Source: Bryobacterales bacterium
GTDB taxonomy: Bacteria > Acidobacteriota > Terriglobia > Bryobacterales > Bryobacteraceae
Assembly: GCA_020847045.1 (NCBI GenBank)
Contig: JADLCT010000073.1
Span: 1-38,048 of the forward strand
Direction of reading: 5' to 3'
Length of the DNA: 38,048 bases
Positions 1 through 8,381 of this stretch are shown piece after piece. Positions within the stretch are counted from its first letter, which is position 1; the number at the start of each line of letters is the position of its first letter. The notes beneath the pieces are model-generated. The model was not told where the DNA came from, searched no databases, and saw only the letters and a program-made list of their open reading frames with translations. The position numbers and the translations under genes are program-made.

Positions 1-579
1 CCGGACAATCTTACCCACGGGCTGGTTCGGATCCTGCGCCGGCGTCATGCGCTGGCGGTCGCCCACCGACATGAACAGATACTTGCCATCGGCCGAGAAT
101 GCCACCTGCCCGCCGGCCTGCCCGCCCTTCCCCCGGGGCATTTGCCGCCAAATCACCTGAAAATCCTGCAGTCTTGGGACACGTCCCAGGTTCAACTTCG
201 CGCGCGCCAACGCCTGTCCGCCGCCGTAGTCGCCCGGTTCGATATAGGTGATGTAGACGCTCTCATCGGTGGCGTAGTGCGGCGAAACAAAGATGCCCAG
301 CATCCCGTTCTGCCCCTGCCAGTACACCGGGGGCGTGCCTCCCAGAGGAGCAATTTTTTCGCCCTTCGCCGACACCAGCCAAATGGGACCGATCTTCTCG
401 GTCACCAGCATCCGCCCATCGGGCAGAAAAGCGATTCTGTATGGCAGCCCAAACGTGGCCACCGTTGTCATTTTGAACGGCAAGGATGATTCGGGCTTCT
501 GCTCACCCATATTCACCTGCCCCCACGCCGCCGCGGACCCCAGGGCCAGCAGCAGGGCCGCCTTTGCCAATCTGATCAT
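1..579 (-). CDS. PQQ-dependent sugar dehydrogenase (GSDH family), N-terminal part only
   Basis: I translated this from the minus strand; the reading frame is open from an ATG at 579 to the window edge, giving 193 residues of an incomplete protein. It begins with a signal peptide (MIRLAKAALLLALGSAAAWG then Q), so it is exported. The next part, with PYRIAFLPDGRMLVTEKIG, then GQNGMLGIFVSPHY and LFMSVGDR, matches the first blades of the soluble glucose/sorbosone dehydrogenase (GSDH) beta-propeller family. Such proteins oxidise sugars in the periplasm with pyrroloquinoline quinone; the catalytic His and cofactor ligands would lie in the missing part, so activity cannot be judged. It follows the glycosidase genes on the same strand after an 89-base gap that holds a GC-rich hairpin. 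It could be a carbohydrate-oxidising partner of the neighbouring hydrolases, but this is inference. Confidence 0.8.
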   Translation of the reverse strand, partial: MIRLAKAALLLALGSAAAWGQVNMGEQKPESSLPFKMTTVATFGLPYRIAFLPDGRMLVTEKIGPIWLVSAKGEKIAPLGGTPPVYWQGQNGMLGIFVSPHYATDESVYITYIEPGDYGGGQALARAKLNLGRVPRLQDFQVIWRQMPRGKGGQAGGQVAFSADGKYLFMSVGDRQRMTPAQDPNQPVGKIVR

Positions 580-639
580 TGCGTCTCCTTGCTTCAATTA
601 TGGAAGGATGCGGCGCGGCGTGGCAATGGCCGCCCCACC

Positions 640-664
640 GCCGGGCCGCCCGAAGACGCCCGGC
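640..664 (-). terminator. GC-rich hairpin after the first GH51-like gene
   Basis: GCCGGGC at 640-646 and GCCCGGC at 658-664 form a perfect 7-bp inverted repeat with an 11-base loop, 5 bases beyond the stop codon of the minus-strand glycosidase gene. No U-run follows on the minus strand, so it is not a textbook intrinsic terminator; it may be a 3'-end stabiliser or a weak stop. Confidence 0.35.
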
Positions 665-668
665 GCGC

Positions 669-2858
669 CTACGGGTAGACGGGCGTTTCGAAGGCGCTGG
701 GATTGTCCGCCGGTTGCTCCTCGCAGGCTTCCTGCGAGCCATCCAGCACGATGGAAACCACCGAGTGTGGCGGCAGCGTGTAGTCGAAGACGCTGAGCGG
801 CGCCGTCAGTTCGGACTCCGTGATTTTCACTTCGTCTGGTCCGCCTTCATGGAAGCGGCCGCCATAGCTGTCCGATGCCTGCGTGACAAATCCCTCTGGA
901 ATCGTCGTCCCCGTATTGGCGTCGATGGCCGTGCCGGTCAACGTCCAGACGCGCGCCGGACCCGAGGGACAAAACCCATCGACCCGTATGTTCGCCCGCA
1001 TGTTCCGGTCAAAGTGCTTGTTGATCATCAGGACATACAACTTCCCGTCGTCGCCCAGGCTGGAAACAGACTCCAGATACGGAACCACCGGCGCCGCATC
1101 CACCCACCCGATCGACCGGGATGAGTAGGAATCCGAGGTGACCGAACTCTCCACCGCCGTCTGCCCGAAATGCCGCGTGAACATCTTCAGTGCGAGTAAA
1201 GGCGCTTTGGTCACGAACTTGCCATCGCGCTCGCCAATCCATCCGTTGGGCAGCCGGTCCACCAGTTTGAATGCGTTCGCCGCGATCACGCGCCTGTCCT
1301 CGATGAACACCTTCAGCACGTGTGCCGTGTACAGCGCCGAACCCAGCGTCTTGGAATGGTCGATAAACCGGCTTTCCGGACTCGCCTCGAACAACGGCCC
1401 CCACTCGCTTACCACGATCCCCGTGCTGTTCGCCTCTCCCTTGTGCCGGATGATCACGTTGTTCAACTGCCGCAGGCTTTCCTGAACCATCAACGGCGCC
1501 GCCAGCATGGACGAGTACACCGTCCGCACCGGGTAATTCACATCGCGCCCAATCACGGGCGCGAACGCGTTGTGAACCGACACGAAGTCGATCTGAGGCC
1601 CGGCGGCCTTCAGCACCGTTTCCGCCCAGTCCGGGAATGGGCGGTAGGTGGTCAGTCCGTAGTTGAAATCCAGGATGGCGCCAATCTTGATCGAAGGATC
1701 GGCGGCCCGCATCGCCTCGGCGTACCGGAGATAGCGCTCGGCGTATTCTTTCGGCGGCACCGCTCCCAGCGCCGGGTCAAAGGCGCTCAGATTCACATAC
1801 AGTTCGTTACCGACCTCCCAATACCGCACGCGCGTAGCGTCCCGGTTCACATACCGTATCCAATCGGCGGCCTCCTCCACCGGCCCGGTGACGGCATTCA
1901 CCGTAATCAGCAGTTCGCCTCCAATGGCGCTGGCGAACTGCAGCGCTTCGTCGGTACCGAAATCATTCGAGGAAAATCCCGTGCCCGCCGCCGGGAAAGC
2001 GAACACCAGCGGCCTTCCCATCCTCGGCCCAATCCCGTTTCGCCAGTGATAGAAATCGGAGAAAAACCCGGCCGGAAACCGCAGCAAGCTGACGCCGCTT
2101 TCCTTGGCCAGTTGGACCAGCCCCGGGTCGGGCTGCTCGGAACCGGGCGGCATGATTCCCTGCCCTCCCCAAATCCATTCGATGTTGCTGCCGTAGATCT
2201 CCTTGGGAATGCGCCGGATCACCTTGGCGGCATCCACTGCAACGAAGCTTTGCAGATCCGGTCCGGGGTCCGGTTCGCCGGTCGCCGCCGGCCAATCCAC
2301 GGGCCGCTGGGTTGTCACGAATACATCGTCGAAGTAGGCCGATCCCGAGGTCCCCAGAACCGAACACGAGATAAACACCGTGAACAGGTTCGGATCATCC
2401 GGTATGTCGAGCACATCTTGAAAGAAGAGGGGAGTCCTGGTCTGCACCGGCTGGCGCAGTTCCCGGAAATACAGCGCACCCGTGGTCGAAACGGCGACAA
2501 CGCGCAGTACTGCTGTTGTCCCACCCTCAGCCGCCATCCAACCGCCGAAATGAAGCGACTGGTTCCGGTAGACGTCCGGCAGCACCTGCGACAGTCCGAA
2601 ATTTCCACCCACGGCCGTGGTTGCATTCCCAGCATTGGGGATGACGCGCAGACTGCGCCTTCCACCGTGACGGCCAATCATGGACTGCAAAACCAGGCCG
2701 TTGCCCGCCAGGCTCGGATTCAAATACCACGAGCCTTCCTGCAGCGGGAGTTCGAAACCCGGATTCAGGACGACGTTGGCCACCTGGGCGTGCGAATGCG
2801 ATGCGCCCAGTAGAAGTGAACAAATCGCGAATGCGATTCGCTGGCTACTCCATCGCAT
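669..2858 (-). CDS. Secreted GH51-like glycosidase (alpha-L-arabinofuranosidase-like), copy 1
   Basis: Codes for 729 residues. A signal peptide ends near residue 25 (ASHSHAQ). Residues about 27-190 begin with the LNPGFE signature and end in a YFDD motif, which fits a CBM4/9-like carbohydrate-binding beta-sandwich. The catalytic clan-A barrel starts near residue 205 (IYGSNIEWIW). It carries the acid/base Glu352 in YWEVGNELY and the expected nucleophile Glu485 in VVSEWGP. A beta-rich C-terminal domain follows. GH51 and relatives release arabinose or similar sugars from polysaccharides; the true substrate here is unknown and may be the polymer made by the adjacent operon. Two paralogues lie in this window (2935-5052 and 17478-19622). 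It is downstream of copy 2 on the same strand, with a hairpin between them, and is probably cotranscribed with it. The exact GH family number needs a profile search. Confidence 0.8.
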   Translation of the reverse strand: MRWSSQRIAFAICSLLLGASHSHAQVANVVLNPGFELPLQEGSWYLNPSLAGNGLVLQSMIGRHGGRRSLRVIPNAGNATTAVGGNFGLSQVLPDVYRNQSLHFGGWMAAEGGTTAVLRVVAVSTTGALYFRELRQPVQTRTPLFFQDVLDIPDDPNLFTVFISCSVLGTSGSAYFDDVFVTTQRPVDWPAATGEPDPGPDLQSFVAVDAAKVIRRIPKEIYGSNIEWIWGGQGIMPPGSEQPDPGLVQLAKESGVSLLRFPAGFFSDFYHWRNGIGPRMGRPLVFAFPAAGTGFSSNDFGTDEALQFASAIGGELLITVNAVTGPVEEAADWIRYVNRDATRVRYWEVGNELYVNLSAFDPALGAVPPKEYAERYLRYAEAMRAADPSIKIGAILDFNYGLTTYRPFPDWAETVLKAAGPQIDFVSVHNAFAPVIGRDVNYPVRTVYSSMLAAPLMVQESLRQLNNVIIRHKGEANSTGIVVSEWGPLFEASPESRFIDHSKTLGSALYTAHVLKVFIEDRRVIAANAFKLVDRLPNGWIGERDGKFVTKAPLLALKMFTRHFGQTAVESSVTSDSYSSRSIGWVDAAPVVPYLESVSSLGDDGKLYVLMINKHFDRNMRANIRVDGFCPSGPARVWTLTGTAIDANTGTTIPEGFVTQASDSYGGRFHEGGPDEVKITESELTAPLSVFDYTLPPHSVVSIVLDGSQEACEEQPADNPSAFETPVYP

Positions 2859-2878
2859 TACTTCTGAGCCTACAGTTC

Positions 2879-2913
2879 CACCGGGGTGTTTGCAATAAGC
2901 GAAACCCCCGGTG
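2879..2913 (-). terminator. Long intercistronic stem-loop between GH51-like copies 2 and 1
   Basis: CACCGGGG (2879-2886) and GTTT (2888-2891), separated by one unpaired T, pair with AAAC (2902-2905) and CCCCGGTG (2906-2913), giving a 12-bp stem with a 10-base loop. It sits between the stop of copy 2 (2935) and the start of copy 1 (2858). No U-run follows on either strand. It may be a partial terminator or an mRNA-stabilising structure that sets unequal expression of the two genes. Confidence 0.5.
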
Positions 2914-2934
2914 TGGCCCGGTTGGGACAGCGCG

Positions 2935-5052
2935 CTAGCGGCTCGGAATCGTCAACAACATGACGGAGGCGGCCGGAATCGTAACGTTCACCTTCCCGGC
3001 GCTGACAGCAGCCGTACCCGTGGGCATGGTGACAGTCGAAGTGGTCCCTGAGTGGAAGGCCGAGTTCCCCTCCATGCTCGCTTGCGGAACGGTATACAAG
3101 CCTGGCAGGGGTTGCGTGCCGGTGTGCGAGTCGGCGGCGGTTCCCGTCAGCGTCCAGGTGGAAGCGCTGGCGGCCGCGTTGAAATTCGACACCAGGCACT
3201 CCACGCTGATCGCCGAGGTCAGGTGCTTGTTCCAGAGCGCGATGGAAAGCGTCCGGCCATCCACGCTCTTGCCCGCAATCGCCTCGACGTAAGGAACTCC
3301 CGCCGCCGCGGGCACGTTCCCCATTGAGAGCGCATTGAACGTGGGTGATACCGTAGCGCTGGAAACAATCGAGCCGGTGAAGTTCTTGGCGAACATCCGC
3401 AGCACATAGTAGGGCGCCTTGGGCGTATACGCGCCGTTCCGCTTGCCGATCCATCCGGTGAACACGCCATCCACCAGTTTGAAGGCGTTGGCCATCTCGG
3501 TTCCCGGCGACTCCAGAAATACCTTCAGCACGCTGGCCGCGTATACCGCCGATGCCATCGTTTTGTTGTGCTCCACGAAACGGGAGGCTCCGGTGGAGCT
3601 GAAATACGGTCCCCACTCGGTGACGGCGATCTTGATCTGGCCCGCGCGCGCCGGGGCATAGACAGCCACCTTCTGCTCCAGGGCGGCCAGGCTGCGGCGA
3701 ATGGCCTGCGGCGCCGCCAGCATGGCCGCGTACACGTCGCTGGTCCGTGACGTGGTGTCGTTGCCCACTCCCGGCGCGTAGGCGTTGTGCACCGCCAGGA
3801 AGTCGATGTCGTTGCCCGCCATGCTCAGCACGGTCTCGCTCCAGGCCGGATAGGTAAGGCAACCCATGGTCAGGAACGACTCACAAGCGATGGCGCCCAC
3901 TTTGATGCGTGGGTCGGCGGCCTTCATCGCGCGGGAAAATTCAACCACCTTCTGCGCATAGCGCTGAGGCGTCATGGTGATGGGGTCGAACATCGGCCCG
4001 CCCACGCCGTACAACTCGTTGCCAATCTCCCAGTAGCGCACCGTCAGCCCGTTGCGGTTGGCGTGCCGCACCCAGTCGGCCGCCATTTGCGCGGTGCCGG
4101 TCCCGGCGTTCACGGTGATCAGCAACTCGCCGCCCACAGCCGAGGCGAACTGCAAGGCCTCGTCGGTTCCGAAAAACGCCACCTGCGGATCGCTGCCGGG
4201 CATTGTGTCCATCACGGGGCGGCTCGATAACGGGCCCACGGCCTTGCGCCAGTCATAGTAGTCGGCCAGCAGCCCGCCAGGAAACCGGAGCAGCCGGCTC
4301 CCCATGTCCTGCGTCAGGGCCGTCATCGTGGGTGATGGCCGGTTGTTCACCAGATCCCACGCGCCATGACCGCCCCACACCCACTCGAGATTCTGCCCGT
4401 ACAGGCCCGTGGGCACCGTCCGCATCGTCTGCGAGGCATTCACCGTCACCTGCGCGTTTAATCCGCCACCCCCACCGCCGCCACCCGGCGGTTCCGTCCA
4501 GCCCGAGGGTTGCGTCAAGGTCACCGACAAATCGTCGAAATACGCCGTCCCCGTTCCCTCGATCTGGCATAGCACTACGACGAACAACACCTCGGGGTCA
4601 TTCGGAATCGCCAGCTTGTCCTTCACCTGCACCGGCGCCTGCGTTGCCCCCTGCCTCATCTGAATGAAGTAGGTCCGGCCGTCGCGGCGGTAGGCCAGCG
4701 CCGAGAGCACCGCCGTCGCCTGGCTGGAAGCCGACAGCCAGCCGCTTACATACAAGGTCCGCCCCAGAAGCCCCCCGGAGGATAAGCTCTGCCCGGCGCC
4801 CAACTGCACCAGAGCCGGACGCGTGGGCGCCCAGGTGAGTGCCAACGCGTAGTTCCCACTCTTCTTTCCCGCCGGAGTCAGATTCGCCGTCCCCATGGCC
4901 GTCGGATTGTCAATGGACCAGCCCGAGGGCCGGCCCGCCGAAGACTGTTCAAAACCAGGGTTGTTTAAAAGGTTCGTCTGCGCGGTTGCCGCAGCGGAGG
5001 AGAATAGAAAAATAAAGGCAAAAATGGATTTACGAATGGAATGAAACAACAT
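2935..5052 (-). CDS. Secreted GH51-like glycosidase, copy 2
   Basis: I place the start at the ATG at 5052, because the signal peptide (MLFHSIRKSIFAFIFLFSS, cleaved near AATAQ) begins there; a GTG seven codons earlier at 5073 is an alternative. The 705-residue product has the same plan as copy 1. It has an N-terminal CBM4/9-like domain opening with LLNNPGFE and a run of eight glycines near residues 190-197 as a linker. The barrel carries Glu346 in YWEIGNELYG (acid/base) and Glu479 in AVTEWGPYF (nucleophile), and a beta-domain ends the protein. All key residues are present, so it should be active. The glycine linker is absent from copies 1 and 3. It lies downstream of the GH26 gene (5211) after a 158-base gap and may have its own transcript. 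Its substrate is not deducible from sequence; arabinan/arabinoside or the locus polysaccharide are candidates. Confidence 0.8.
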   Translation of the reverse strand: MLFHSIRKSIFAFIFLFSSAAATAQTNLLNNPGFEQSSAGRPSGWSIDNPTAMGTANLTPAGKKSGNYALALTWAPTRPALVQLGAGQSLSSGGLLGRTLYVSGWLSASSQATAVLSALAYRRDGRTYFIQMRQGATQAPVQVKDKLAIPNDPEVLFVVVLCQIEGTGTAYFDDLSVTLTQPSGWTEPPGGGGGGGGLNAQVTVNASQTMRTVPTGLYGQNLEWVWGGHGAWDLVNNRPSPTMTALTQDMGSRLLRFPGGLLADYYDWRKAVGPLSSRPVMDTMPGSDPQVAFFGTDEALQFASAVGGELLITVNAGTGTAQMAADWVRHANRNGLTVRYWEIGNELYGVGGPMFDPITMTPQRYAQKVVEFSRAMKAADPRIKVGAIACESFLTMGCLTYPAWSETVLSMAGNDIDFLAVHNAYAPGVGNDTTSRTSDVYAAMLAAPQAIRRSLAALEQKVAVYAPARAGQIKIAVTEWGPYFSSTGASRFVEHNKTMASAVYAASVLKVFLESPGTEMANAFKLVDGVFTGWIGKRNGAYTPKAPYYVLRMFAKNFTGSIVSSATVSPTFNALSMGNVPAAAGVPYVEAIAGKSVDGRTLSIALWNKHLTSAISVECLVSNFNAAASASTWTLTGTAADSHTGTQPLPGLYTVPQASMEGNSAFHSGTTSTVTMPTGTAAVSAGKVNVTIPAASVMLLTIPSR

Positions 5053-5210
5053 GGTTACTTCTCTGATCGGCACTTGTGTGAGTACTTCGCGCGCCTAGGC
5101 GACTTTAGGGGTGGTTCTAAAGAGTTGCCCCCATCCGGCCCACTCGGATTCCTGAGAACACTCCCGAGGAGTTGTTCCCGTCCGCCTGCAACTCCGGATA
5201 CCGGACCGGA

Positions 5211-6344
5211 TTACTGCTTGCACAGGCTTCGCCAAGCCACCTCCGATTGCGTGATCATCCGCGGGTCGTTCATCAACTGGCTGATGTTCTTGTGGCTTTG
5301 AAAGCCCCAACCGCCATTCCAAGCATGCAAAAAGCTCGTCTTGGGAAACTTGCGCAGGATCGTATTAAAGATGTCGTAGTAGTCGACATTTTTCTCAATC
5401 AACGGAATGAACACCAGCAGATTCCCCGAAGGTCCATACTCTGCGAAGCCAAACGGCTTGTCCACGGCCGCCAGCGCCTCATAGCCCTGGATCTTCTCCG
5501 GATTGGTCTCGTAGGCGTCCATCGCCACCATATCCACATACGCGTCGCCCGGATAATACTTCATGGTGTCCGCGGCCTGATACGGGGAGTACACCCACAG
5601 CAGATTGTTCAGGCCCTTCGTTTTGGTCAGATAGTCGAAGGTCTGCCGCCAGAGCCGGACGAACTCTCCGGTGTCACGGTTGCCCCACCAGAAATAGTCC
5701 TTGTTCATCTCGTGAAACGGCCGCCACAGAACAACTACGTTGTGCGCCTGCAACTCCGCCAGCCCGGCGGCTGCCTTGTCGAGGTCCTCGATCCAGTTCT
5801 TGCGCGCCTTACTGCCCTCTTCGAACAGATCCTGGAAGTTGATTTTCCTGTTCTTCACCGACCCGAAGCCTCGTGTCTGCGGGTTGAGCGCGTGGAAACT
5901 CACCGTCACCAGACCGCCGGCATTCCAGTGGCGTATGGCATAGGAGTTGGCCGTCGTGTCGGCGCCATGCATCAGGGCGTAGTCAATCCCCATCATGGCC
6001 ACCATCTTGCCCGTCTGCTGGCGAATCGAGTCGATCTCCTTCGTCGTGGCGTATTTGCCGCTGCCGATGAACTGACCGGAAACCAAGCGCCGGCTGGTTT
6101 GCTCCGGCAGTCCCCGGAAGTAAGCGAGCACGGCGCGCGCATCGGGCGTGGCATGGGGGTTCGCGGCCGGCCCGAGCCGGTCGATGCAGGAAGCCGGGTT
6201 GGTCCCCGGTGCGGCGGACCGGCTCACCTCGTTTGGCGCTTTACGCCGCACCGCTTGCGCGGAGGCCGCCTCAGCCTTCTTCCCCATGCTGAGCCACAGG
6301 CCCAGGATGGAAAGTACACACACCCAACCGCGCGCAGTGAACAT
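5211..6344 (-). CDS. Secreted GH26 glycosidase (beta-mannanase family)
   Basis: The start is chosen at the ATG at 6344, where a hydrophobic signal sequence begins (MFTARGWVCVLSILGLWLS); the open frame runs 20 codons further upstream but that part looks non-coding, and no clear Shine-Dalgarno is visible. The 377-residue product has the GH26 hallmarks: acid/base Glu212 in WRPFHEMN and nucleophile Glu302 in FAEYGPSG, with FWWGN following the first motif as usual. GH26 members cut beta-1,4-mannans and some beta-1,3-xylans or mixed glucans. The neighbouring GDP-mannose 4,6-dehydratase and EPS operon make it possible that the target is a mannose-containing exopolysaccharide made by the same cell; this is inference. 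It is flanked by GH51-like copy 2 downstream and the PEP-CTERM gene upstream, all on the minus strand. Confidence 0.85.
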   Translation of the reverse strand: MFTARGWVCVLSILGLWLSMGKKAEAASAQAVRRKAPNEVSRSAAPGTNPASCIDRLGPAANPHATPDARAVLAYFRGLPEQTSRRLVSGQFIGSGKYATTKEIDSIRQQTGKMVAMMGIDYALMHGADTTANSYAIRHWNAGGLVTVSFHALNPQTRGFGSVKNRKINFQDLFEEGSKARKNWIEDLDKAAAGLAELQAHNVVVLWRPFHEMNKDYFWWGNRDTGEFVRLWRQTFDYLTKTKGLNNLLWVYSPYQAADTMKYYPGDAYVDMVAMDAYETNPEKIQGYEALAAVDKPFGFAEYGPSGNLLVFIPLIEKNVDYYDIFNTILRKFPKTSFLHAWNGGWGFQSHKNISQLMNDPRMITQSEVAWRSLCKQ

Positions 6345-6462
6345 CTTGTGTGAGGGGGGAACGGAACACAGCCCGGGCATGAGGTCAGAACAACACACTG
6401 TCATCCTTGGACGGTTCCTGCCACGCAGGGTTTCATTAGATGGTGGCGCCGCGGCAGGCCCG

Positions 6463-7053
6463 TTACCGCCTGCGGCGGGATGTGCGGTATGCCGCAGCCA
6501 GCAGGAGCCCTGATCCGAGCAGCAGGGCGCTGGCCGGTTCGGGCACTTCCGACTGACGAGTAAGGCTGTTCAGAGAATAAATGGCGACCACCGATTCATT
6601 GAATGGAATCGCTTCGACAAACCGGAACGTTGCCAGGTGCTGGCCCACCAGCGCAAGCAGGCCGGGATCGGTAAACGCCGTGGCGGGCGCGAAATCGGCC
6701 AGCACGGAGAAGGCCCCAGGCAAAAGAGTGATCGAAGAGGTATCGAAAGTGAGTAGTCCGTACTCCGTCGGTCCCAGGTTTCCAATTCCCCAGATCGCAT
6801 TTGGGAAGGGCGCTCCCAGATCCGTGCCATACAAGGTGGAAAGCAGCACCGGGATGCTGTCGTCGAAAACATCCAAAGTTCCGCTGGCGCGAAAATCGCT
6901 GGCGAGAACGGTAAGCAGGTCAGGAGTAAGTTGCAAGGCCCCGCTGAAAGCGCCCGATGACGGCGCCGTGATAATCGAAGCCTGCGCCTGATGCGGCGTG
7001 AGTGCCGCGATCAGCGCCAGCAGAAAGCCAAACGCGCAAGATCGAATGTTCAC
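6463..7053 (-). CDS. PEP-CTERM surface protein
   Basis: A 196-residue exported protein starting at GTG 7053, preceded by a purine-rich GGAGAGAAG. It has an N-terminal signal peptide (to about residue 26, AQAS), a central region without a recognised fold, and a C-terminal tripartite sorting signal: VPEPAS, then a hydrophobic stretch (ALLLGSGLLLAAA), then the basic tail RTSRRRR. In the known system an exosortase (EpsH/XrtA type) recognises PEP, cleaves, and leaves the protein in the exopolysaccharide or surface layer. No exosortase gene is in this window, so the enzyme must be elsewhere. PEP-CTERM systems are repeatedly found with EPS loci, and this gene lies between glycosidase genes and the gmd promoter. 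Its own function is unknown. Confidence 0.88.
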   Translation of the reverse strand: MNIRSCAFGFLLALIAALTPHQAQASIITAPSSGAFSGALQLTPDLLTVLASDFRASGTLDVFDDSIPVLLSTLYGTDLGAPFPNAIWGIGNLGPTEYGLLTFDTSSITLLPGAFSVLADFAPATAFTDPGLLALVGQHLATFRFVEAIPFNESVVAIYSLNSLTRQSEVPEPASALLLGSGLLLAAAYRTSRRRR

Positions 7054-7101
7054 GATTCTTCTCTCCAGTTTTGGCCAAACGGTGGCCGTATGACCTTACA
7101 A

Positions 7102-7130
7102 AGCGTAAACATTAGTGATCGTCTGGTCAA
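7102..7130 (-). promoter_or_regulatory. Sigma70-like promoter candidate for the PEP-CTERM gene
   Basis: On the minus strand TTGACC (7130-7125), a 17-base spacer and TACGCT (7107-7102) stand about 50 bases before the GTG start. The -35 box is good (5 of 6), the -10 box weaker (3 of 6). Confidence 0.45.
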
Positions 7131-7274
7131 GAGCCGTTTCTCCTAGTACTATCCGAAAGTTCACCTAGCACGGTTCGTCGTTTGCAGGCAGACCGGTCAG
7201 GCGAACTCCACCTGGTCACGGCCCGCGACTACACGCACCCTACGGCACGACAGCGCGATGGACGATCTTCTTCG

Positions 7275-7303
7275 TTGAGCGCACCGGGAAATGTCTTTAC
7301 ACT
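7275..7303 (+). promoter_or_regulatory. Sigma70-like promoter candidate for gmd
   Basis: TTGAGC (7275-7280), a 17-base spacer and TACACT (7298-7303) lie about 60 bases upstream of the GTG at 7365. This position lies inside the upstream extension of the open frame, which supports the later start for gmd. Confidence 0.45.
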
Positions 7304-7364
7304 GGAACTACCGGCCCAACCTGTTGCGTTGGCAGTGTCTTCAGACGGGGAAGAGGAGGATGGC

Positions 7365-8381
7365 GTGCCGCGGGCATTGATCACTGGCATCACGGGTCAG
7401 GACGGCAGCTACCTGGCTGAGCATCTGTTGGAACTGGGCTACGAGGTGCACGGCATCGTGCGAAGAGTGGCCTTTGAGTCACCTGAACTCCGGCTGGGCA
7501 GAATCATGCACATCCTGGACAGGGTCACGCTCCACGCGGCCAGCCTGGAAAGCTACCCCAGCATATTTCAGATTCTCAGCCGCGTCCCCTTCGACGAGGT
7601 GTACCATCTGGCCGCGCAGAGCTTCGTGGCCGACAGCTTCGCGGACGGATTCTCCACCATGAGCGTGAACATAAACGGCACGCACTATGTGCTGGAGGCG
7701 ATTCGAACGCTCATCCCGAACTGCCGGTTCTATTTCGCCGCGTCGAGCGAGGTGTTCGGAAAGGTTCACGAGACCCCACAGCGGGAAACCACAGCGTTTC
7801 ATCCCAGAAATCCGTATGGCATCAGCAAGGTGGCCGGCTTTCACCTGGCGCGCAACTACCGCGAGGCCTATGGCATGTTCTGCGCCTGCGGAATCCTGTT
7901 TAATCACGAAGGCCCTCGGCGCGGGCACGAATTCGTCACGCGCAAGATCACCTCGGGCGCCTGCCGAGTCAAGAAGGGCCTGACGAGCCGGATCATGCTT
8001 GGCAACCTCGATGCCCGCCGCGACTGGGGCCATGCGGCCGACTACGTCCGCGCCATGCGCCTGATGCTTCAGCATCCGGAGCCAGACGACTTCGTGATCG
8101 CTACCGGGGAGACGCACAGCGTCCGGGAGTTCTGCGAACTGGCCTTCTCCAGCCTGGGACTGGACTACAGAGAGCATGTGCAGGTCGACCCGAAGTTCTA
8201 CCGCCCGGCCGAGGTGGAACTGCTACTGGGAGACTCTTCCAAAGCCAGAGAGAAGCTCGGCTGGAAACCACGGCATGGGTTCCGTGATATCGTCGCCGAA
8301 ATGGTCGCCGCGGACATGGCGGCGCTGGAGTCGGTGGAATCCGGGCGGGCCTACGCCGGAACGGCGCGCAAGCAACCATGA
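7365..8381 (+). CDS. gmd: GDP-mannose 4,6-dehydratase-like SDR enzyme
   Basis: The start is the GTG at 7365: GAGGAGG (7353-7359) lies 5 bases before it and the Rossmann motif follows at once (LITGITGQDGSYLAEHLLE). The longer frame from 7182 adds 61 residues without family similarity. The 338-residue enzyme has the family's length. It shows AASSEVFGKVHETPQ with Ser128 and Glu129, PYGISKVAGF with the Tyr151/Lys155 pair, and FNHEGPRRGHEFVTRKIT, which is diagnostic of Gmd. Gmd turns GDP-D-mannose into GDP-4-keto-6-deoxy-D-mannose in the cytosol, precursor of GDP-rhamnose, GDP-fucose or similar sugars. No dedicated reductase is adjacent; the epimerase at 14254-15204 could act next. The stop overlaps the GH2 start in ATGA (8378-8381), so the two are translationally coupled. 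Confidence 0.85.
   Translation: MPRALITGITGQDGSYLAEHLLELGYEVHGIVRRVAFESPELRLGRIMHILDRVTLHAASLESYPSIFQILSRVPFDEVYHLAAQSFVADSFADGFSTMSVNINGTHYVLEAIRTLIPNCRFYFAASSEVFGKVHETPQRETTAFHPRNPYGISKVAGFHLARNYREAYGMFCACGILFNHEGPRRGHEFVTRKITSGACRVKKGLTSRIMLGNLDARRDWGHAADYVRAMRLMLQHPEPDDFVIATGETHSVREFCELAFSSLGLDYREHVQVDPKFYRPAEVELLLGDSSKAREKLGWKPRHGFRDIVAEMVAADMAALESVESGRAYAGTARKQP

Larger units (their letters stand above)
7054..7364. other. Divergent intergenic region between PEP-CTERM gene and gmd
   Basis: About 310 bases with no convincing gene. The plus-strand frame is open from 7182 but has no homology-like content before the GTG at 7365. The region carries one promoter candidate for each direction (7102-7130 minus, 7275-7303 plus). 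I see no palindrome or RNA element in the remainder. Confidence 0.6.

Noticed and set aside
1320..2813. A 497-codon plus-strand open frame
   Set aside because: Antisense to the first GH51-like gene, which has intact catalytic motifs; no sign of a real protein.
7166..7188. Possible sigma54 (-24/-12) promoter, AGCACG followed by TTTGCA
   Set aside because: The distance between the two blocks is several bases too long for sigma54.
7182..7364. N-terminal extension of gmd
   Set aside because: No similarity to Gmd in these 61 codons, a promoter candidate lies inside, and a well-spaced GAGGAGG precedes the GTG at 7365.
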